A stretch of DNA of 64,000 nucleotides from Candidatus Macondimonas diazotrophica (lineage in GTDB: Bacteria > Pseudomonadota > Gammaproteobacteria > UBA5335): positions 44,598 to 108,597 of the forward strand of contig NZ_SRIO01000010.1 of the NCBI RefSeq assembly GCF_004684205.1. The letters are read 5' to 3'. Both the position numbers and the translations under genes were made by a program. The notes under the pieces were generated by a model. It had not been told where the DNA came from. It did not search any database and saw only the letters and a list, made by a program, of their open reading frames with translations. Position 1 is the stretch's first letter, and every line of letters begins with the position of its first letter. This document shows, one piece after another, positions 1 to 8,996 of the stretch.

Positions 1-476
1 CCTATCGCCACTGGGCCGAGGTCTACCCGCGGCGGGCAGCGGACTTCGTGCCCGGTGCCTTCGGCGAGAATCTGTGCTGGGCCGGTATCGACGAGCGCGA
101 GGCCTGCATCGGCGATCGCTGGCAGCTTGGCGATGCCGTGCTCGAAATCAGCCAGCCACGCAATCCGTGCTGGAAACTGAGTCAGCACATGGAACTGCCG
201 GATCTGTCCAAGCGCATCGTCAAAACGGGCTACGGCGCCGGCTGGCTATGCCGGGTTATCCAGCCGGGTTATATCCAGGCGGGAGATCCCCTGCGCCGCG
301 TGCACTGCCACCCGGCACGACTTTCCATTACCGATCTGTGGGGGCTCACCCTCCATGACTCGCCCGATCGCACCAACTTGGCAGCCGCCGCCGAGCTCGA
401 GGTTCTGGCGCCGACATGGCGCGAGCGCCTGCGCGCCCGGGCACGGTTGCTGTTTCCGCCGATGCAGGAGCGTTAA
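1..476 (+). CDS. MOSC domain protein (YiiM-like), 5' end missing
   Basis: The frame is open from base 3, so the N-terminus lies outside the window. What remains is the MOSC half of a YiiM-type protein: a PGAFGENL stretch and a QPRNPCWKL stretch carrying the conserved cysteine of MOSC proteins. It is followed by a basic C-terminal tail resembling the 3-alpha domain of YiiM. MOSC proteins handle molybdenum-cofactor-bound sulfur; YiiM relatives are linked to 6-N-hydroxylaminopurine resistance. The gene ends 89 bases before wrbA on the same strand. Family assignment is good; substrate is unknown. Confidence 0.75.
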   Translation, partial: YRHWAEVYPRRAADFVPGAFGENLCWAGIDEREACIGDRWQLGDAVLEISQPRNPCWKLSQHMELPDLSKRIVKTGYGAGWLCRVIQPGYIQAGDPLRRVHCHPARLSITDLWGLTLHDSPDRTNLAAAAELEVLAPTWRERLRARARLLFPPMQER

Positions 477-565
477 CGGGACTGCATCGCCTCGCGGATC
501 GGCCGCTTTCATCACGAGAACGCCGGCTTCGGCGGCGATCCATGTTTCTTGAGGAGGACACATCC

Positions 566-1174
566 ATGGCCAAGATCCTGGTCCTTTACTATTCAATGTA
601 CGGTCACGTCGAGACCCTGGCCCACCATGTCGCCGAAGGCGCCCGCGCCGTGGCTGGCGCCGAGGTCACGCTCAAGCGAGTGCCGGAAACCATCCCCGAG
701 GAGCAAGCGCGCCAGTTCGGCGCCAAGCTCGATCAGGCTGCACCCATCGCCACGCCGGCCGAGCTGGCCGACTACGACGCCATCCTCTTCGGCTCCCCGA
801 CCCGCTTCGGCAACATGACGGGGCAGATGCGCACCTTTCTCGACCAGACCGGCGGCTTGTGGGCCAAGGCCGCGTTGAACGGCAAGCTGGCCAGCGTCTT
901 CACCAGCACGGGTGTGGGTGGCGGGCAGGAGACCACCGTCGTTTCCTTCTGGCACACACTGGCGCATCACGGCATGGTCATCGTGCCCTTGGGCTACGGC
1001 GACATTGCTGGCCAGATCCTGTCAGACCTCAGCGAGGTGACCGCCGGCTCGCCCTATGGTGCGGCAACGCTGGCCGGCGGCGACGGCAGCCGTCAGGTCT
1101 CCGAGAAAGAAGCCACCGCGGCCCGCTACCAGGGCCGGCGAGTCGCAGAATTGGCCGTTCGGCTGAATGGCTAA
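566..1174 (+). CDS. wrbA: NAD(P)H:quinone oxidoreductase WrbA
   Basis: This 202-residue flavodoxin-fold protein has the usual WrbA length. FMN phosphate-loop residues lie at about 8-16 (YYSMYGHVE), the GSPTRFG loop at 76-82 and the STGVGGGQE loop at 114-122, all typical of WrbA. It reduces quinones by two electrons with NAD(P)H, avoiding semiquinones. A GAGGAGGA ribosome site at 551-558 fixes the ATG at 566; an open frame extends further upstream but overlaps the MOSC gene and has no such site. A hairpin follows the stop codon. Confidence 0.93.
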   Translation: MAKILVLYYSMYGHVETLAHHVAEGARAVAGAEVTLKRVPETIPEEQARQFGAKLDQAAPIATPAELADYDAILFGSPTRFGNMTGQMRTFLDQTGGLWAKAALNGKLASVFTSTGVGGGQETTVVSFWHTLAHHGMVIVPLGYGDIAGQILSDLSEVTAGSPYGAATLAGGDGSRQVSEKEATAARYQGRRVAELAVRLNG

Positions 1175-1186
1175 TCGTCCTTTGGG

Positions 1187-1209
1187 GGATAGCGGTGTCG
1201 CCGCTATCC
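1187..1209 (+). terminator. Hairpin after wrbA
   Basis: A perfect 9-bp stem (GGATAGCGG with CCGCTATCC) around a 5-base loop starts 12 bases after the wrbA stop and is followed by TCTTTC. The T tract is weak, so termination efficiency is uncertain. It lies between convergent wrbA and pgeF and could serve both. Confidence 0.45.
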
Positions 1210-1269
1210 TCTTTCACCTGTTGTCCGTAACCTTTGCCGGCCGAGGGCGCCGGCCCCACGGTTAGGCGC

Positions 1270-2043
1270 TCAGATCCGCCAGATCAGCGCGGCCATCCGA
1301 CCGGTTGTGCCGTCGCGGCGGTAGGAAAAAAACCGGTCGGGATCGCTGGCGGTGCACCACTGACCGCCCCAGACACCGTTCACCCCCAACCGGTTGAGCC
1401 GCTGACGCGCGAGCAGCGTCAGATCGGCTCGCCACCGATCCCCCGGCCCCGGTCGGAATGCTGCCGCAGCGGCCACATCGATGCGAAGAAAGGCTTCGCG
1501 CACCTCCGGCCCCACCTCAAACGCTGTCGCACCAATGGCAGGCCCTATCCAGGCCAAGAGCCGGTCCGGCGCCACATCGAGCGCCGCGACCGTGGCTTCC
1601 AGCACGCCGGCCGCCAATCCGCGCCAACCGGCATGCGTAGCGGCCACATGCGTGCCCGCAAGATCGCAGAACAGGACCGGCAGACAATCCGCCGTTCCGA
1701 CGGTGCACACCACGCCGATCTCGTCCGTCCAGGCGCCATCCGCCTCGAGAGGTTCGGTCGTCACCATCCCCGAGACCCGCATGACATGCGTGCCATGGAC
1801 TTGTCGCAGCCAATGGGGCACCGCGGGCAGAGCCAGTGCCTCGGCCAGGAGTCGACGGTTCGCAATCACGGCCGCCGGATCGTCGCCGACATGATCGCCA
1901 AGGTTAAAGCTGGCGTAAGGTCCGGTGCTCACGCCGCCGAGGCGGGTGGTAACCACCGCCTGCACCGAGCGCGGTGCCGGCCAGTCGGGCACGATCAGCG
2001 GCACCGCTCCACGCTCGACCAGGCCAGGAACGACCCCGCTCAT
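1270..2043 (-). CDS. pgeF: Peptidoglycan editing factor / purine nucleoside phosphorylase family (PgeF, YfiH)
   Basis: A 257-residue protein of the multicopper-oxidase-like YfiH family. The three metal-ligand motifs are visible: QVHGTH (H83), GTADCLPV (C120) and ATHAGWRG (H137), plus the family TTRLGGVS start. Members remove L-Ser-containing muropeptide errors and also act as purine nucleoside phosphorylases; both roles are literature-based, not visible here. The chosen ATG at 2043 overlaps the rluD stop by four bases (ATGA), so the two are translationally coupled; a longer frame reaching 2109 lies inside rluD and is unlikely. Confidence 0.88.
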   Translation of the reverse strand: MSGVVPGLVERGAVPLIVPDWPAPRSVQAVVTTRLGGVSTGPYASFNLGDHVGDDPAAVIANRRLLAEALALPAVPHWLRQVHGTHVMRVSGMVTTEPLEADGAWTDEIGVVCTVGTADCLPVLFCDLAGTHVAATHAGWRGLAAGVLEATVAALDVAPDRLLAWIGPAIGATAFEVGPEVREAFLRIDVAAAAAFRPGPGDRWRADLTLLARQRLNRLGVNGVWGGQWCTASDPDRFFSYRRDGTTGRMAALIWRI

Positions 2044-3032
2044 GAGACCGGTCCGCGACGCAGCGTCTCGATCAAGGCTTGCATGTCCGCCGGCGGCGGC
2101 ACCTCCCAATGCATCTCACGACCCTCGCTCGGGTGCACAAGACCCAGACGGGCTGCATGCAACGCCTGACGCCTGAATCTCCGCAGCGTCTCGGCCAGTT
2201 CGGGATCGATGCCGGCGGGCAACCGCAAGCGGCCTGCGTAGAGCGGATCACCCAGCACCGGATAACCCAGATGGGCCATGTGAACACGGATCTGGTGCGT
2301 CCGGCCGGTTTCCAGACGCAGCGCAAGGCGGGTGTGATGGGCGTAGCGTTCGGCGATACGGTAATGCGTGACCGAGGCGCGTCCGCCTTCCCGTACGGTG
2401 ATCCGCAGTCGATCACGCGGGTGTCGACCCAGCGGCGCATCGACTGCGCCGCCCGCCACGGGCGTCCCGATCACCACCGCATCGTATTCGCGGCGGATCT
2501 CTCGCGCCTGCAGCGCGCTGACGAGCCGCGTATGACTGCTCAGTGTCTTGGCCACCACCATCAGCCCGGAGGTATCCTTGTCGAGTCGATGCACCAACCC
2601 GGCTCTCGGCAGATGCGCCAATGCCGGAAGATGATGAAGCAGCGCATTCTGCAGCGTCCCCGATGGGTTGCCCGCCCCTGGATGGACCACAAGTCCAGGC
2701 GGTTTGTCGAGGATCAGCAACGCCTCATCCTCATGCACGACGGTCAGTGCCAAAGGCTCCGGGCGCAACGGCACCACCGGCGCCGGATCCGGCATGCACA
2801 GCGCGATAAGCTGTCCTTCACGCAGTCGGTCGCTGGGTCGTGCCGGCGCACCATCGACCCGAACATGTCCGTCCCGGATCCAACGGGTCAGCCGACTGCG
2901 CGAATGCGCCGAGAACTGCTGCGCCAAGATCTGGTCGAGACGCTGACCGGCCCACGCGGGGGTGACGATCACGACCTGCTCGGAGGCGGCCCGCTCGGCA
3001 GATGATTCGGAGGGACAGGGGATGTGAGCCAA
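2040..3032 (-). CDS. rluD: 23S rRNA pseudouridine synthase RluD
   Basis: A 330-residue protein with an N-terminal S4 RNA-binding domain (about 27-80) and a RluA-family catalytic domain. The catalytic motif HRLDKDTSG is at 148-156 with Asp151 as nucleophile. RluD makes pseudouridines in helix 69 of 23S rRNA (1911/1915/1917 in E. coli). It is transcribed away from bamD and leads directly into pgeF, the common rluD-yfiH arrangement of gammaproteobacteria. The first dozen residues are variable, so the exact start is slightly uncertain. Confidence 0.93.
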   Translation of the reverse strand: MAHIPCPSESSAERAASEQVVIVTPAWAGQRLDQILAQQFSAHSRSRLTRWIRDGHVRVDGAPARPSDRLREGQLIALCMPDPAPVVPLRPEPLALTVVHEDEALLILDKPPGLVVHPGAGNPSGTLQNALLHHLPALAHLPRAGLVHRLDKDTSGLMVVAKTLSSHTRLVSALQAREIRREYDAVVIGTPVAGGAVDAPLGRHPRDRLRITVREGGRASVTHYRIAERYAHHTRLALRLETGRTHQIRVHMAHLGYPVLGDPLYAGRLRLPAGIDPELAETLRRFRRQALHAARLGLVHPSEGREMHWEVPPPADMQALIETLRRGPVS

Positions 3033-3038
3033 GGGCTT

Positions 3039-3047
3039 TGATATACT
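3039..3047 (+). promoter_or_regulatory. Candidate extended -10 promoter for bamD
   Basis: TGATATACT fits an extended -10 element (TGnTATAAT with one mismatch), 52 bases before the bamD start in the divergent rluD/bamD gap. No convincing -35 box is seen, which is tolerable for extended -10 promoters. Sequence evidence only. Confidence 0.4.
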
Positions 3048-3098
3048 CCGTTAAATTCTTTGACCCGGCTTGGCCGGCTACGAGCGTTAGTCTAAACC

Positions 3099-3902
3099 AT
3101 GCATTCCTTTGCCCGCCTCGTTTTCCTGTCGCTGCTTGGCCTGAGTCTGTCGGCCTGTTCGCTTCTATCGTATCTGCCGAAAGGATCAGACGATCCTGAG
3201 AATGGCGATGAAGTGCCGGAGGTCAACACCAGCCGGCCTGCTGCAGAGATCTATCAGGAAGCCCATCAGGCGCTTGAGAATGGAAGCCTCGACGGCGCCA
3301 TCAAGCGTTTCAACGCCCTCGAATCGCGCTATCCGTTCGGAACCTATGCCCAGCAGGCACAGATCGAGCTCATCTACGCTTACTTCCGTCAGCGCGAATG
3401 GGAACAGGGCATCGCCACGGCACAGCGGTTCCTGCGTGAGTATCCCAGCCACCCGGCGGCCGACTATGCGCTGTACATGCAGGGGCGGATCAATTTCGAA
3501 CGCACTCTGGGGCTGCTCGAAAGCAATCTGCGCTGGAAATGGTTCAATATCGACGGCGCAGAACGCGACACGCAATACGCTCGTGGTGCCTTCGTGGCGT
3601 TCGACAACCTCCTGCGTCGCCATCCAGACAGCCCCTACGCCGCCGATGCCCGTCAGCGCATGCTGTTCCTGAAAGACCGGGTCGCGCGACATGATCTTGC
3701 GGTCGCCCGTTACTACCTCAAGCGCGGCACCTACGTCGCCGCAGCCAATCGTGCGCAGGATATACTGGCGGAATTCTCGGGAACCGAGGCCGTCCTGCCA
3801 GCCCTTGACATCCTGATCGCTTCCTACAAGGCCCTGGGCCTGTCGGACATGGAGCAGCAGGTTCGGTCGCTGCGGGAACAGGCTAGCGGCCAAACCGGCT
3901 GA
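3099..3902 (+). CDS. bamD: Outer membrane protein assembly factor BamD
   Basis: A 267-residue lipoprotein with signal peptide and lipobox LSAC (lipidated Cys20), followed by TPR-like repeats, e.g. around YPFGTYAQQAQIELIYAYF. BamD is the essential lipoprotein of the BAM complex that inserts beta-barrel proteins into the outer membrane; it sits on the periplasmic face and binds BamA. Length and the divergent position next to rluD match other gammaproteobacteria. No oddities seen. Confidence 0.95.
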   Translation: MHSFARLVFLSLLGLSLSACSLLSYLPKGSDDPENGDEVPEVNTSRPAAEIYQEAHQALENGSLDGAIKRFNALESRYPFGTYAQQAQIELIYAYFRQREWEQGIATAQRFLREYPSHPAADYALYMQGRINFERTLGLLESNLRWKWFNIDGAERDTQYARGAFVAFDNLLRRHPDSPYAADARQRMLFLKDRVARHDLAVARYYLKRGTYVAAANRAQDILAEFSGTEAVLPALDILIASYKALGLSDMEQQVRSLREQASGQTG

Positions 3903-3933
3903 TCTGCGGGCCACCGCGAGGGAGAACCAGCCG

Positions 3934-4467
3934 ATGTGGGATTTTTTCGAGACCATCCGGCACCGCCATTCGGTTCGGCACTACCGTCGTGACCAACCGG
4001 TTTCCCGAGAGCAGTTGCATGCCATCCTGGAGATGGCCTGTGCCGCACCTTCGGCCGGGGATCTGCAATCCTATCGGATCGCCGTTGCAACGACCGCCGA
4101 GCAGCGCCAAGCGCTCCAAGCCGCAAGTGGCGATCAGAGTTTCCTGACCGAAGCGCCGCTCTGTCTGGTGTTCTGCACCGACCCGGAACGCGCCGCCATG
4201 CGCTATGGCGAGCGTGGCAGAACGCTTTACGCAATACAGGACGCTACCATTGCAGCCAGTTACGCGCAGCTTGCCGCTGTTGCGGCAGGATTGGCCAGCG
4301 CCTGGATCGGCAATTTTGATGAAGATGCCGTGCGATCCGCCTTGGAGCTTCCAGACCGATTGCAGCCCATCGCGCTGATCGTCGTGGGGACGGCTGCCGA
4401 GATCCCCGAAGCAACCCCACGCCGACCGCTCAAGGACATCCTGATCCAACCTCATAGCGAACCTTGA
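3934..4467 (+). CDS. Nitroreductase-family flavoprotein
   Basis: A 177-residue single-domain nitroreductase. The N-terminal RHSVRHY signature (about 11-17), which contacts FMN phosphate, and the AAPSAGDLQSY segment are typical of the family. Such enzymes use NAD(P)H and FMN to reduce nitro compounds, quinones or other acceptors; this subgroup is short and its substrate cannot be told from sequence. It starts 31 bases after bamD on the same strand and may be co-transcribed. Confidence 0.82.
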   Translation: MWDFFETIRHRHSVRHYRRDQPVSREQLHAILEMACAAPSAGDLQSYRIAVATTAEQRQALQAASGDQSFLTEAPLCLVFCTDPERAAMRYGERGRTLYAIQDATIAASYAQLAAVAAGLASAWIGNFDEDAVRSALELPDRLQPIALIVVGTAAEIPEATPRRPLKDILIQPHSEP

Positions 4468-4525
4468 ACACCGGCATTTCCGCGACCCCGATCAACGATG
4501 TGATTCACACGGAGGCGAATCCACC

Positions 4526-5278
4526 ATGTCATCGCGACGCGCACTGCCCCTGGCGATAGCGGCCTACCTGTTTTCGTTGTCGAGCCTGGGCGCCCTGATC
4601 GTGTTCCTGCATGACCTATGGCTGCCCTGGACCGCTGGAACCGGCGAACTGCGTGGCGGTTGGGGACAAACCGTCGCCATCAATACCGGCCTGATCGCGC
4701 TGTTCGGTTTGCAGCACAGCATCATGGTCCGCCCGGGTTTCAAGCGGCGCTGGACGCGAATCGTACCGGAACACCTCGAGCGCAGCGCCTATGTCGTCGC
4801 GTCCGGAGTAGCGATTTTCGTGCTCATGGGATTCTGGCAGCCGATGCCCGGGGTAATCTGGCACGTCACCTGGCAACCCTTCGTCACGCTGTGTCTGATC
4901 TTGCTCGCCTTGGGCGGCATCATCGCCGTGTGGTCGACGTTTCTGACCGACCACTTCGAATTGTTTGGCCTGCGCCAAGCCTATATTCACGATCAGGGAC
5001 TGCCCTATACACCCGTTCCATTCAAGATGGGCCTGCTATATCGCTACGTGCGCCACCCCATGATGCTGGGTATGCTGCTGCTGTTCTGGGTCACCCCCTA
5101 TATGACCATTGGCCATCTTTTCCTGGCGGGCGGCTTGACGCTCTACATCCTGATCGGCCTGTATTACGAAGAGCGCGATCTGGTCCGCAACCTAGGCTCG
5201 GACTACGCCCGCTACCGGGACAGCACGCCGCTACTGTTTCCGCGACTCAAGCGTTCACGGCCGATCCCGCAGCATTGA
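4526..5278 (+). CDS. mddA: Methanethiol S-methyltransferase-like membrane protein (MddA/NnrU-ICMT family)
   Basis: A 250-residue protein with about five to six membrane helices and the ICMT-type C-terminal end (YRYVRHPMMLG at about 171-181, then EERDLVRNLGSDYARY), which binds S-adenosylmethionine. The stretch DHFELFGLRQ is, from memory, characteristic of MddA, which methylates methanethiol to dimethyl sulfide, rather than of general isoprenylcysteine methyltransferases. A GGAGGCG site precedes the ATG at 4526. Methionine-salvage genes occur 2 kb downstream, so sulfur methyl-group metabolism is a shared theme, but they are not in one operon. The alternative is an NnrU-like protein of unknown substrate. 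Confidence 0.7.
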   Translation: MSSRRALPLAIAAYLFSLSSLGALIVFLHDLWLPWTAGTGELRGGWGQTVAINTGLIALFGLQHSIMVRPGFKRRWTRIVPEHLERSAYVVASGVAIFVLMGFWQPMPGVIWHVTWQPFVTLCLILLALGGIIAVWSTFLTDHFELFGLRQAYIHDQGLPYTPVPFKMGLLYRYVRHPMMLGMLLLFWVTPYMTIGHLFLAGGLTLYILIGLYYEERDLVRNLGSDYARYRDSTPLLFPRLKRSRPIPQH

Positions 5279-5342
5279 TGCGCCGATCGGGTAGAGGGAT
5301 TTTCGAAATCAGCTGAAAAGGGTATCCTAGCGACCCTCACAG

Positions 5343-5418
5343 GCCGGTGTAGCTCAGTCGGTAGAGCAGCTGATTCGTAACCAGCAGGTCGGAGGTTCGA
5401 TTCCTCTCGCCGGCACCA
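5343..5418 (+). tRNA. tRNA-Thr (CGU anticodon)
   Basis: A 76-base cloverleaf with encoded CCA. The 7-bp acceptor stem pairs GCCGGTG with CGCCGGC (one G-C/T-type wobble), the anticodon loop TTCGTAA gives CGU, and the T arm carries GGTTCGATTCC. It reads as threonine. A TATCCT box at 5323-5328 is a plausible -10 element upstream. The anticodon stem has one A-C mismatch next to the loop. Confidence 0.95.
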
Positions 5419-5599
5419 TCTTCGCAATTCCGATCGGGCCGCTTCGCCCGCTCGGATGACCGTCAGGCAGGCCCCGTGTGGGCACCTGCCGAATTTCCTC
5501 AAGTCCTTGTTGACCATGGATGATCATCCGTGACGTGTGCACCGCCACCCCGTGTTCACGGTTGGCACCCACCCGCACAAGGACCCCGGTGCGATCGAC

Positions 5600-6507
5600 C
5601 CGCCATTCCGACCCATCACACTGTTTATGGCCGGCGATATCATGACCGGATGGGCATCGACCAGATCCTCCACTCTCCCAGCCCGCCAGAGACCTTCGAA
5701 CCCTGCCTCCGATCGGCGCCGATTATGGCGCGCTGGCGGCGGCGCGGGGGCCGATCAGGCGTGCCACCCACTTTATTATCGACCTCTGGGGCGACGCGTT
5801 GGCGAGACTCGATCACCGCCGGCGCCGGGCGCAATGCCCACGAAGCCTGGCAGCCGGCGGTGCTGGATCGACCGGACCTAGGACGGATCACAGTGTTCGC
5901 CGTTGGCTGTCCCAGCAGCGGCATTCCGCCGGAATGGGCAGCGCGCGATGACACCCCGGGCATTGCGCGACTGGCCGATCTGTCGGTGCACACTTGATTG
6001 AGGACATCAGCGAACATCTGGATCGGTGCCGGAAACCGGGTGATACGATCATCGTTTTGGTTCACTGGGTCGGAAATTGGGAGGATGCCATTCCATAAGG
6101 CCATCGCGCATTCGCTCCTGGATTGATCGATCGGGCCGGGGTAGCGGTGGTCCACGACCATTCTTCGCATCATCCGCTGGGAATCGAAATCTATCGTGAC
6201 CGCCCAACTTTTTTATGGCTGCGGCGACTTGCTCAACGACTATGAGGGAATCCGGGGCTTTGAGCGTTATCGTCCCGGCCTCGCCTTGTGCTATCTGGTC
6301 CGCCTGACCGATACGCGCCTGCAGCATCTGGAACGGGTACCACTGCACCGATCAGGGTTCCGTCTGCATGGCGCGAAGCGCGAGCGGGCCGAAGGGCTGC
6401 GGCAAAAGTTGACGCAGAACAGCCTTGGGCTCGGGGACCCTCTGGGCATCGATGGCCAAGGCCACTTACACTGGTACCCGACCCACGATACGAGTGAACT
6501 GCTGTGA
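5600..6507 (+). pseudogene. Decayed CapA-family (poly-gamma-glutamate synthesis-type) gene
   Basis: No single frame is open, but pieces of one protein follow each other in different forward frames. They are: LFMAGDIMTG (about 5620), GIDQILHSPSPPETFEPCLRS (5650-5710), DYGALAAARGPIRR...LWGDALARLDHR (5722-5820), VFAVGCPSSGIPPEWAARDD (5890-5950), VHWVGNWEDAIP (6060-6095), VVHDHSSHHPLGIEIYRD (6145-6200) and YGCGDLLNDYEGIRGFERY (6214-6270, running to the stop at 6507). Order and spacing match CapA-type metallophosphatases (GDIMTGRG, HWGGNW, HSSHHP, YGCGDFLNDYEGI). At least four frameshifts are needed, so the gene is dead unless the sequence has several errors. Confidence 0.8.
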
Positions 6508-6520
6508 TACGGGAGGATTC

Positions 6521-6913
6521 ATGGAAACGCCGGATCTGAATACCGAGACTGTCTGCACTCTGATCACCAGACTCAAGGAATTCCATGCCAAGGAAGCCGT
6601 CGCGATTCCCGAACCGGAGGGTGATTGGAGCGATGACTGGGCACTGCAGGTGCTGGCCGACCACGAGGACGATCTCACCTATCGAGAAGTGAAAATCGTG
6701 ATCGACGATCTCGAACCCGACCAACAGGCGACCCTCGTGGCGCTCATGTGGGTCGGCCGCGGTGACTATGGTGAGCGCGAGTGGACCGAAGCCCTGACCG
6801 AGGCGACACGAAGCGCCACAAGCCGCACGGCGGAATACCTTCTCAGCACGCCCATGGTCGCGGATTATCTCGCCGAGGGCCTCGCGACCTTCGGGCATCG
6901 CTGCGACGACTAA
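6521..6913 (+). CDS. DUF3775 domain protein
   Basis: A 130-residue acidic soluble protein with the sequence style of DUF3775 (ETVCTLITRLKEFHAKE at the start, then an acidic DDWALQVLADHEDD segment). The start at 6521 follows a GGGAGGA ribosome site. DUF3775 proteins are small and of unknown function. It begins 13 bases after the end of the capA relic. No membrane segment or cofactor motif is seen. Confidence 0.7.
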   Translation: METPDLNTETVCTLITRLKEFHAKEAVAIPEPEGDWSDDWALQVLADHEDDLTYREVKIVIDDLEPDQQATLVALMWVGRGDYGEREWTEALTEATRSATSRTAEYLLSTPMVADYLAEGLATFGHRCDD

Positions 6914-7001
6914 GCCACCAAACGAGCGGGCCAACGGATGCCGGCTGAAATCCCGGCGCCCGCCGAGACCGGGTCCCGTGTCTTGGCAAAACCCATGCCC
7001 A

Positions 7002-7544
7002 TCACGCCAGGCGCGGAAAACCATCGGCGATGGCATCGCCGGTAAACTGGGCAATCCATCCATCCGGATTGTTGAACAGGCGAATGGCAGTAAACCGCGG
7101 GCTCGATCCCATGTCGAACCAGTGCCGGGTTCCTGCCGGCACACTGATCAAATCCCCTTTGGTGCACAAGACAGCATAGACCTGTCCATTCAGATGCAGG
7201 CAGAACAACCCGGCGCCGTCCACGAAAAAGCGCACCTCATCCTCGCCGTGGGTGTGTTCACTGAGAAACTTGTCGCGCAGCGCGGCGCGGTCCGGGTGCG
7301 TTGGGTACATATTGACCACATCGACACTCTGATAGCCCGCCTCGGCGATCAGCCGATCGATTTCCGGGCGATAAGCCGAGAGGATCACCGACTCGTCGGC
7401 GCGCTCATCCAGCGCTTGCGTCGCTGCCCAACGGCGAAACAGCACTCCGGCTTCGGCCAGCGTCTGGCGAATCGTTTCGCCATCTTCGGTCTCAAGTGTG
7501 GGATGTGCGGCGTCATTCTCGGAATAAACGGTCAGGCGGCTCAT
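7002..7544 (-). CDS. mtnD: Acireductone dioxygenase MtnD
   Basis: A 180-residue cupin. Metal ligands are visible: EHTHGEDE gives H97, H99 and E103, and H141 follows in TRHWFD. The enzyme oxidizes acireductone; the Fe form gives the methionine precursor 4-methylthio-2-oxobutanoate and formate. The formate could in principle feed PurT, encoded 1.5 kb away. It is the last gene of mtnB-mtnC-mtnD, and its start overlaps the mtnC stop by four bases. Confidence 0.95.
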   Translation of the reverse strand: MSRLTVYSENDAAHPTLETEDGETIRQTLAEAGVLFRRWAATQALDERADESVILSAYRPEIDRLIAEAGYQSVDVVNMYPTHPDRAALRDKFLSEHTHGEDEVRFFVDGAGLFCLHLNGQVYAVLCTKGDLISVPAGTRHWFDMGSSPRFTAIRLFNNPDGWIAQFTGDAIADGFPRLA

Positions 7545-8233
7545 GAGGCAACCTCCTTCAGCTGCGGGATGTGGTGAAAATCTGCGGCAATGGGATGATC
7601 GCTCGTCAATCCACCACCGCGCGCCAACAGACAGGTTTCGAGCCCTGCGGCTCGCGCTGCATCGAGTTCGGATTCGATGTCCGACAAGAACAGAGTGCGA
7701 TCCGCCGCGATACCGATCGCCTCGACGATCCGGCGATAGCTTTCGGCCTCGCGCTTGGCGCCGACGCGCGTATCGAAGTAACCCCCGAACAGGGGCGTCA
7801 GATCGCCATGGTTGCTATGCCCGAACAGAAGCCGCTGCGCCTCTTCCGAGCCGGACGAATAGACATAGAGCCGCAGCCCGGCCGCAGACCAGCGACGCAG
7901 GCAAACAGCAGCATCCGGATAGACATGGCCGGTAAAGTCGCCGCGCTGGTAGCCCTCGCGCCAGATCCAACCCTGCAAGGTCTTCAATGGCGTCATCTTA
8001 AGATCGAGCTTGATCCACTCCAGCAGCTGATCCACCACCGCGGCCTCGCTGGCCGCGGGCTGACCGCTTGCCGCAGCCACCTCGACCAGCAGCGCCTGCA
8101 GCGCGGGCTCGTCGCGATGTGCCGCGACGTAGGCCGGCAGCCTACGCGCGGCATAGGGAAACAGCACCCGATGCACGAAGCCGATATCGGTGGTCGTGCC
8201 TTCGATATCGGTCACAACGGCTTGGATCCTCAT
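7541..8233 (-). CDS. mtnC: Enolase-phosphatase E1 MtnC
   Basis: A 230-residue HAD-superfamily enzyme. The first HAD motif is TDIEGTT (Asp9 nucleophile, Glu11), with later YSSGS and LFLSDIESE motifs. It converts 2,3-diketo-5-methylthiopentyl-1-phosphate to acireductone in the methionine salvage pathway, doing both enolization and dephosphorylation. The ATG at 8233 overlaps the mtnB stop by four bases and matches family length; a longer frame would intrude into mtnB. Confidence 0.95.
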   Translation of the reverse strand: MRIQAVVTDIEGTTTDIGFVHRVLFPYAARRLPAYVAAHRDEPALQALLVEVAAASGQPAASEAAVVDQLLEWIKLDLKMTPLKTLQGWIWREGYQRGDFTGHVYPDAAVCLRRWSAAGLRLYVYSSGSEEAQRLLFGHSNHGDLTPLFGGYFDTRVGAKREAESYRRIVEAIGIAADRTLFLSDIESELDAARAAGLETCLLARGGGLTSDHPIAADFHHIPQLKEVAS

Positions 8234-8850
8234 TGACGGGCCTCCAGTAAACGTTCCTGAAGCAGGCAGTTCAGCAAGAACTCCCAACCTTCCACATGGC
8301 GCCGGGCTTCAGCGACCGTACGCCCCCACGCGTAAAGCCCGTGGCCACGCACCAGAAAGCCGCCCGGCAATCCACCCTCGGCTTCCCAGCGCACAGCCAG
8401 TTGGTCAGCCAGCGCCGGAATGTCCTGGGTATTGTCAAACAGCGGCAGCGCAAGCGTGGCCTCGTGGGTCGTCTGCCCCCGAATCGCTTTTTGCATTTCA
8501 TAGCCGCGCAAGACCAGCGTGTCATTGGGGTCAAGGCGAGAAAGGACGGTAGCAGCAACCGAGTGGGTATGCAGCACGCAGCCGATCGTTGGGTCGAGCC
8601 GATAGAGCCGCTGGTGCAGCGCGGTCTCGGCCGATGGCAGTGGGTCGGTGGTGGCGAGCGCGCCGGCAACTGGCAGGCGGATAAACTGGCCGACGCTCAC
8701 CCGGCGCTTGTCGCATCCCGAGGCCGTGATACAAAACTGGTCCAAGCCTTCACGCATCGAAAAATTGCCACCCGTGGCCGGCGAAAAGCCATCGGCCGCC
8801 AGTTCACGGATGACATGGACCAGCGTCTCAATCGAATCCATGGACTCCAT
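8230..8850 (-). CDS. mtnB: Methylthioribulose-1-phosphate dehydratase MtnB
   Basis: A 206-residue class II aldolase/adducin-fold enzyme. Zinc ligands come from HTHS (H94, H96) and a later RGHGLYAWG histidine; SPATGGNFS is the family glycine-rich loop. It dehydrates methylthioribulose-1-phosphate. The ATG at 8850 has a GGGAGGTGGGG ribosome site just upstream. It is the first gene of the three-gene salvage operon; mtnA and mtnP are not in the window. Confidence 0.93.
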   Translation of the reverse strand: MESMDSIETLVHVIRELAADGFSPATGGNFSMREGLDQFCITASGCDKRRVSVGQFIRLPVAGALATTDPLPSAETALHQRLYRLDPTIGCVLHTHSVAATVLSRLDPNDTLVLRGYEMQKAIRGQTTHEATLALPLFDNTQDIPALADQLAVRWEAEGGLPGGFLVRGHGLYAWGRTVAEARRHVEGWEFLLNCLLQERLLEARQ

Positions 8851-8996
8851 GGCCCCACCTCCCGCGGAAGGCTTGCAAAAGGCCCACATCATACCCCAGG
8901 GCACGCCCAGCGTCGTAAACGCCCGCGTGACATCGGCGTCGCTGATCCTTTGGGCTAGAATCGCGCTTTTAGCGACACCTATCGCGGAGATCCTCC

